Shown here in pieces: positions 11,682-12,894 of a DNA stretch of 12,894 bases; the stretch's first letter is position 1; the number at the start of each line of letters is the position of its first letter. This DNA comes from DATGFK01 sp040007395 (GTDB lineage Bacteria; Chloroflexota; Anaerolineae; Aggregatilineales; UBA2796): contig JBDTVG010000186.1 of NCBI GenBank assembly GCA_040007395.1, positions 1-12,894 of the forward strand. Direction: 5' to 3'. The notes under the pieces were generated by a model that saw only the letters and a list, made by a program, of their open reading frames with translations, was not told where the DNA came from and made no database searches. The position numbers were made by a program, and so were the translations under genes.

Positions 11682-12894
11682 CTAGAACGGGTTATTGCCG
11701 GAAGCCGTTCCGATGGTATAGGGCGTGTAGATGTCGGGATAGTTCACCATCATGTCCATACCGTGCGAGTCATGCTCGACCATGTGGCAGTGCAGCATCC
11801 ACAACCCCGGATTGTCGGCAAGGAACGCGACATCATAAGAGTCGCCCGATGCAATATTCAGCGTATCGAGGTGTACAGGACTGCCCGACAGCGGTTTGCC
11901 ATTGTGCGTCAAAACCGTGAAGTAGTGTCCGTGCAAGTGCATCGAGTGGTCGAAGGGGATCATGCCCTTGACCGACATATGAATTTTCACGAGGTCGCCT
12001 TGCTTAACCGTGATCGAGGGAATGTTGGGGTAAGTCTTGCCATTGATCGGGAAGATCAGACCCATCTCACCGTTAAAGAAGCCTGGTTGAGTCCCCATTA
12101 CTAGATCGTATTGCTCATCAAAGTGTGAATTCACCGTAATTGGGTCAGTAGTTGGCGTGCCGTAAGTGGTGAAATCGAATGGAGTCGGGTTTGCCGGATA
12201 AGTGGCAGTCGTCTGATTCGTCTGATCTGCGCCGAAGATTGCCATCGGGTGCTGGGCTGGTTCGGCGCGGCTATCGTCATCGATGAGGGTCACTGCGCCG
12301 CTCGACGGCATGACGAAGCTGAGATCGAAGCGTTGCGCGGTGCTAATCGGCACAGCGACGTTGTTCAAAGGTATCGGCCCATTAAGATCGTGTCCATCCA
12401 ACGCAATCACCTCGAAAAGCACACCGACGAGTACAGGCATATGGGTTTCGTCGCCGCTGTTCACGACCCGCACTCGAACGGTTTCACCGGGCTGGGCAGC
12501 GAAGGATACGTTGTTGGCGTTGTCATTGACAGTCAGGGTTTCAGGGCATTTATCGTGACAACCTGTGAGCGTATGATTGCCGCGGCCCCACTCGTGCAAG
12601 AACACTGTGTAGTCATGATCATAGTGGACGGCGGGCGATTTTGGCTCAATGATAAGCGCACCATATAGGCCGATTGGCAGTTGAATCGAGGTCTCCTGAT
12701 GCGAATGATACCAGTATGTCCCGACATCGTTCGCGATAAACCGATAAGTGTACGATTCACCCGGCTTGACCGCATTTTGGGTTAGCCCCGCCACCCCATC
12801 TTCGGCATTGGGCAGGCCAATGCCGTGCCAATGGATCGTCGTGCTAACGGGTAATTTGTTGATCAGGGTCACAACCACCATATCACCTTGCTGT
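11682..12894 (-). CDS. multicopper oxidase, N-terminus beyond the window
   Basis: The frame is open to the last base, so the start is outside; 403 codons are visible. It contains all four copper-binding blocks of a three-domain multicopper oxidase. Numbered from the Met at 12881, these are IHWHG (H17, H19), WYHSH (H59, H61), DHSMHLHGHYF (H312, H315, H317, H319) and LHCHMVEHDSHGM (H364, C365, H366, H370, M375). The Cys-5-His-5-Met spacing gives a type 1 copper with a Met axial ligand. Such enzymes oxidise phenols or metal ions such as Cu(I) or Mn(II) with O2, usually outside the membrane. A signal peptide, if any, would be outside the window. The partial gene lies upstream of the kinase-regulator pair on the same strand, separated by 228 bases with repeats, so a shared role is possible but not shown. 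Confidence 0.95.
   Translation of the reverse strand, partial: QQGDMVVVTLINKLPVSTTIHWHGIGLPNAEDGVAGLTQNAVKPGESYTYRFIANDVGTYWYHSHQETSIQLPIGLYGALIIEPKSPAVHYDHDYTVFLHEWGRGNHTLTGCHDKCPETLTVNDNANNVSFAAQPGETVRVRVVNSGDETHMPVLVGVLFEVIALDGHDLNGPIPLNNVAVPISTAQRFDLSFVMPSSGAVTLIDDDSRAEPAQHPMAIFGADQTNQTTATYPANPTPFDFTTYGTPTTDPITVNSHFDEQYDLVMGTQPGFFNGEMGLIFPINGKTYPNIPSITVKQGDLVKIHMSVKGMIPFDHSMHLHGHYFTVLTHNGKPLSGSPVHLDTLNIASGDSYDVAFLADNPGLWMLHCHMVEHDSHGMDMMVNYPDIYTPYTIGTASGNNPF

Noticed and set aside
11643..12668. Several plus-strand frames opposite the multicopper oxidase (11643-12104, 12249-12668, 12283-12558)
   Set aside because: They are antisense to a gene with all copper-binding motifs in place. They show no domain and no ribosome sites.
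1..12894. CRISPR array, tRNA, rRNA, replication origin or integrase attachment site
   Set aside because: I looked for regularly spaced repeats, tRNA-like arms and long direct repeats and saw none. A tool such as tRNAscan-SE or a CRISPR finder would be needed to exclude weak cases.

Overview
The window looks like an accessory, insertion-sequence-rich stretch of a bacterial chromosome. The host is probably a member of Chloroflexota, with low confidence. The hints are a DesK/DesR-style sensor pair, a DUF433/DUF5615 pair, several rve-type and IS701-type insertion sequences, and a short GC-rich palindromic repeat of a kind I associate with that phylum. Nothing here fixes the genus.

Layout. (1) 1-363: a remnant of a group II intron maturase on the minus strand, followed by an imperfect inverted repeat. 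(2) 364-2351, minus strand: a likely operon of a TetR-family regulator and an MGT-like (family GT1) glycosyltransferase. It is read from a good sigma70-type promoter with a perfect 10-2-10 palindromic operator just downstream of it. (3) 2357-4202: two copies of one rve-type insertion sequence. The left copy (plus strand) is cut off in mid-gene by a complete second copy (minus strand). The left copy begins only a few bases upstream of the tetR promoter. (4) 4203-5255: two small, clearly paralogous helix-turn-helix proteins, head to head, with a terminator-like hairpin in the leader of one, then about 470 bases without a convincing gene. (5) 5256-5799: a DUF433 / DUF5615 toxin-antitoxin-like pair with overlapping frames. 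(6) 5993-6978: the C-terminal third of a P1B-4-type metal ATPase and the first 45 codons of a TrmB-family regulator, both broken. (7) 6979-9290: an apparently complete IS1-like element with 30-bp inverted repeats, abutting the tail of a third rve-type IS copy, which itself sits in an IS701-like transposase gene. (8) 9318-11453, minus strand: a DesK/DesR-like histidine kinase and response regulator, followed by a 34-codon ORF with a strong ribosome binding site and its own promoter-like sequence. (9) 11682-12894, minus strand: a multicopper oxidase that runs off the right edge.

How it fits together. The tetR-glycosyltransferase unit reads as a self-repressed response to a small molecule, perhaps by glycosylating it. 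The two-component pair may respond to a membrane or envelope signal, but its target is not shown. The middle of the window is an IS graveyard. Each insertion truncates another element or gene, the broken genes' other halves are absent, and target duplications are missing, so deletions or recombination followed the insertions. I find no CRISPR array, rRNA, tRNA or phage module. The most novel-looking item is the head-to-head pair of mini-HTH proteins. The rest is assembled from known families.
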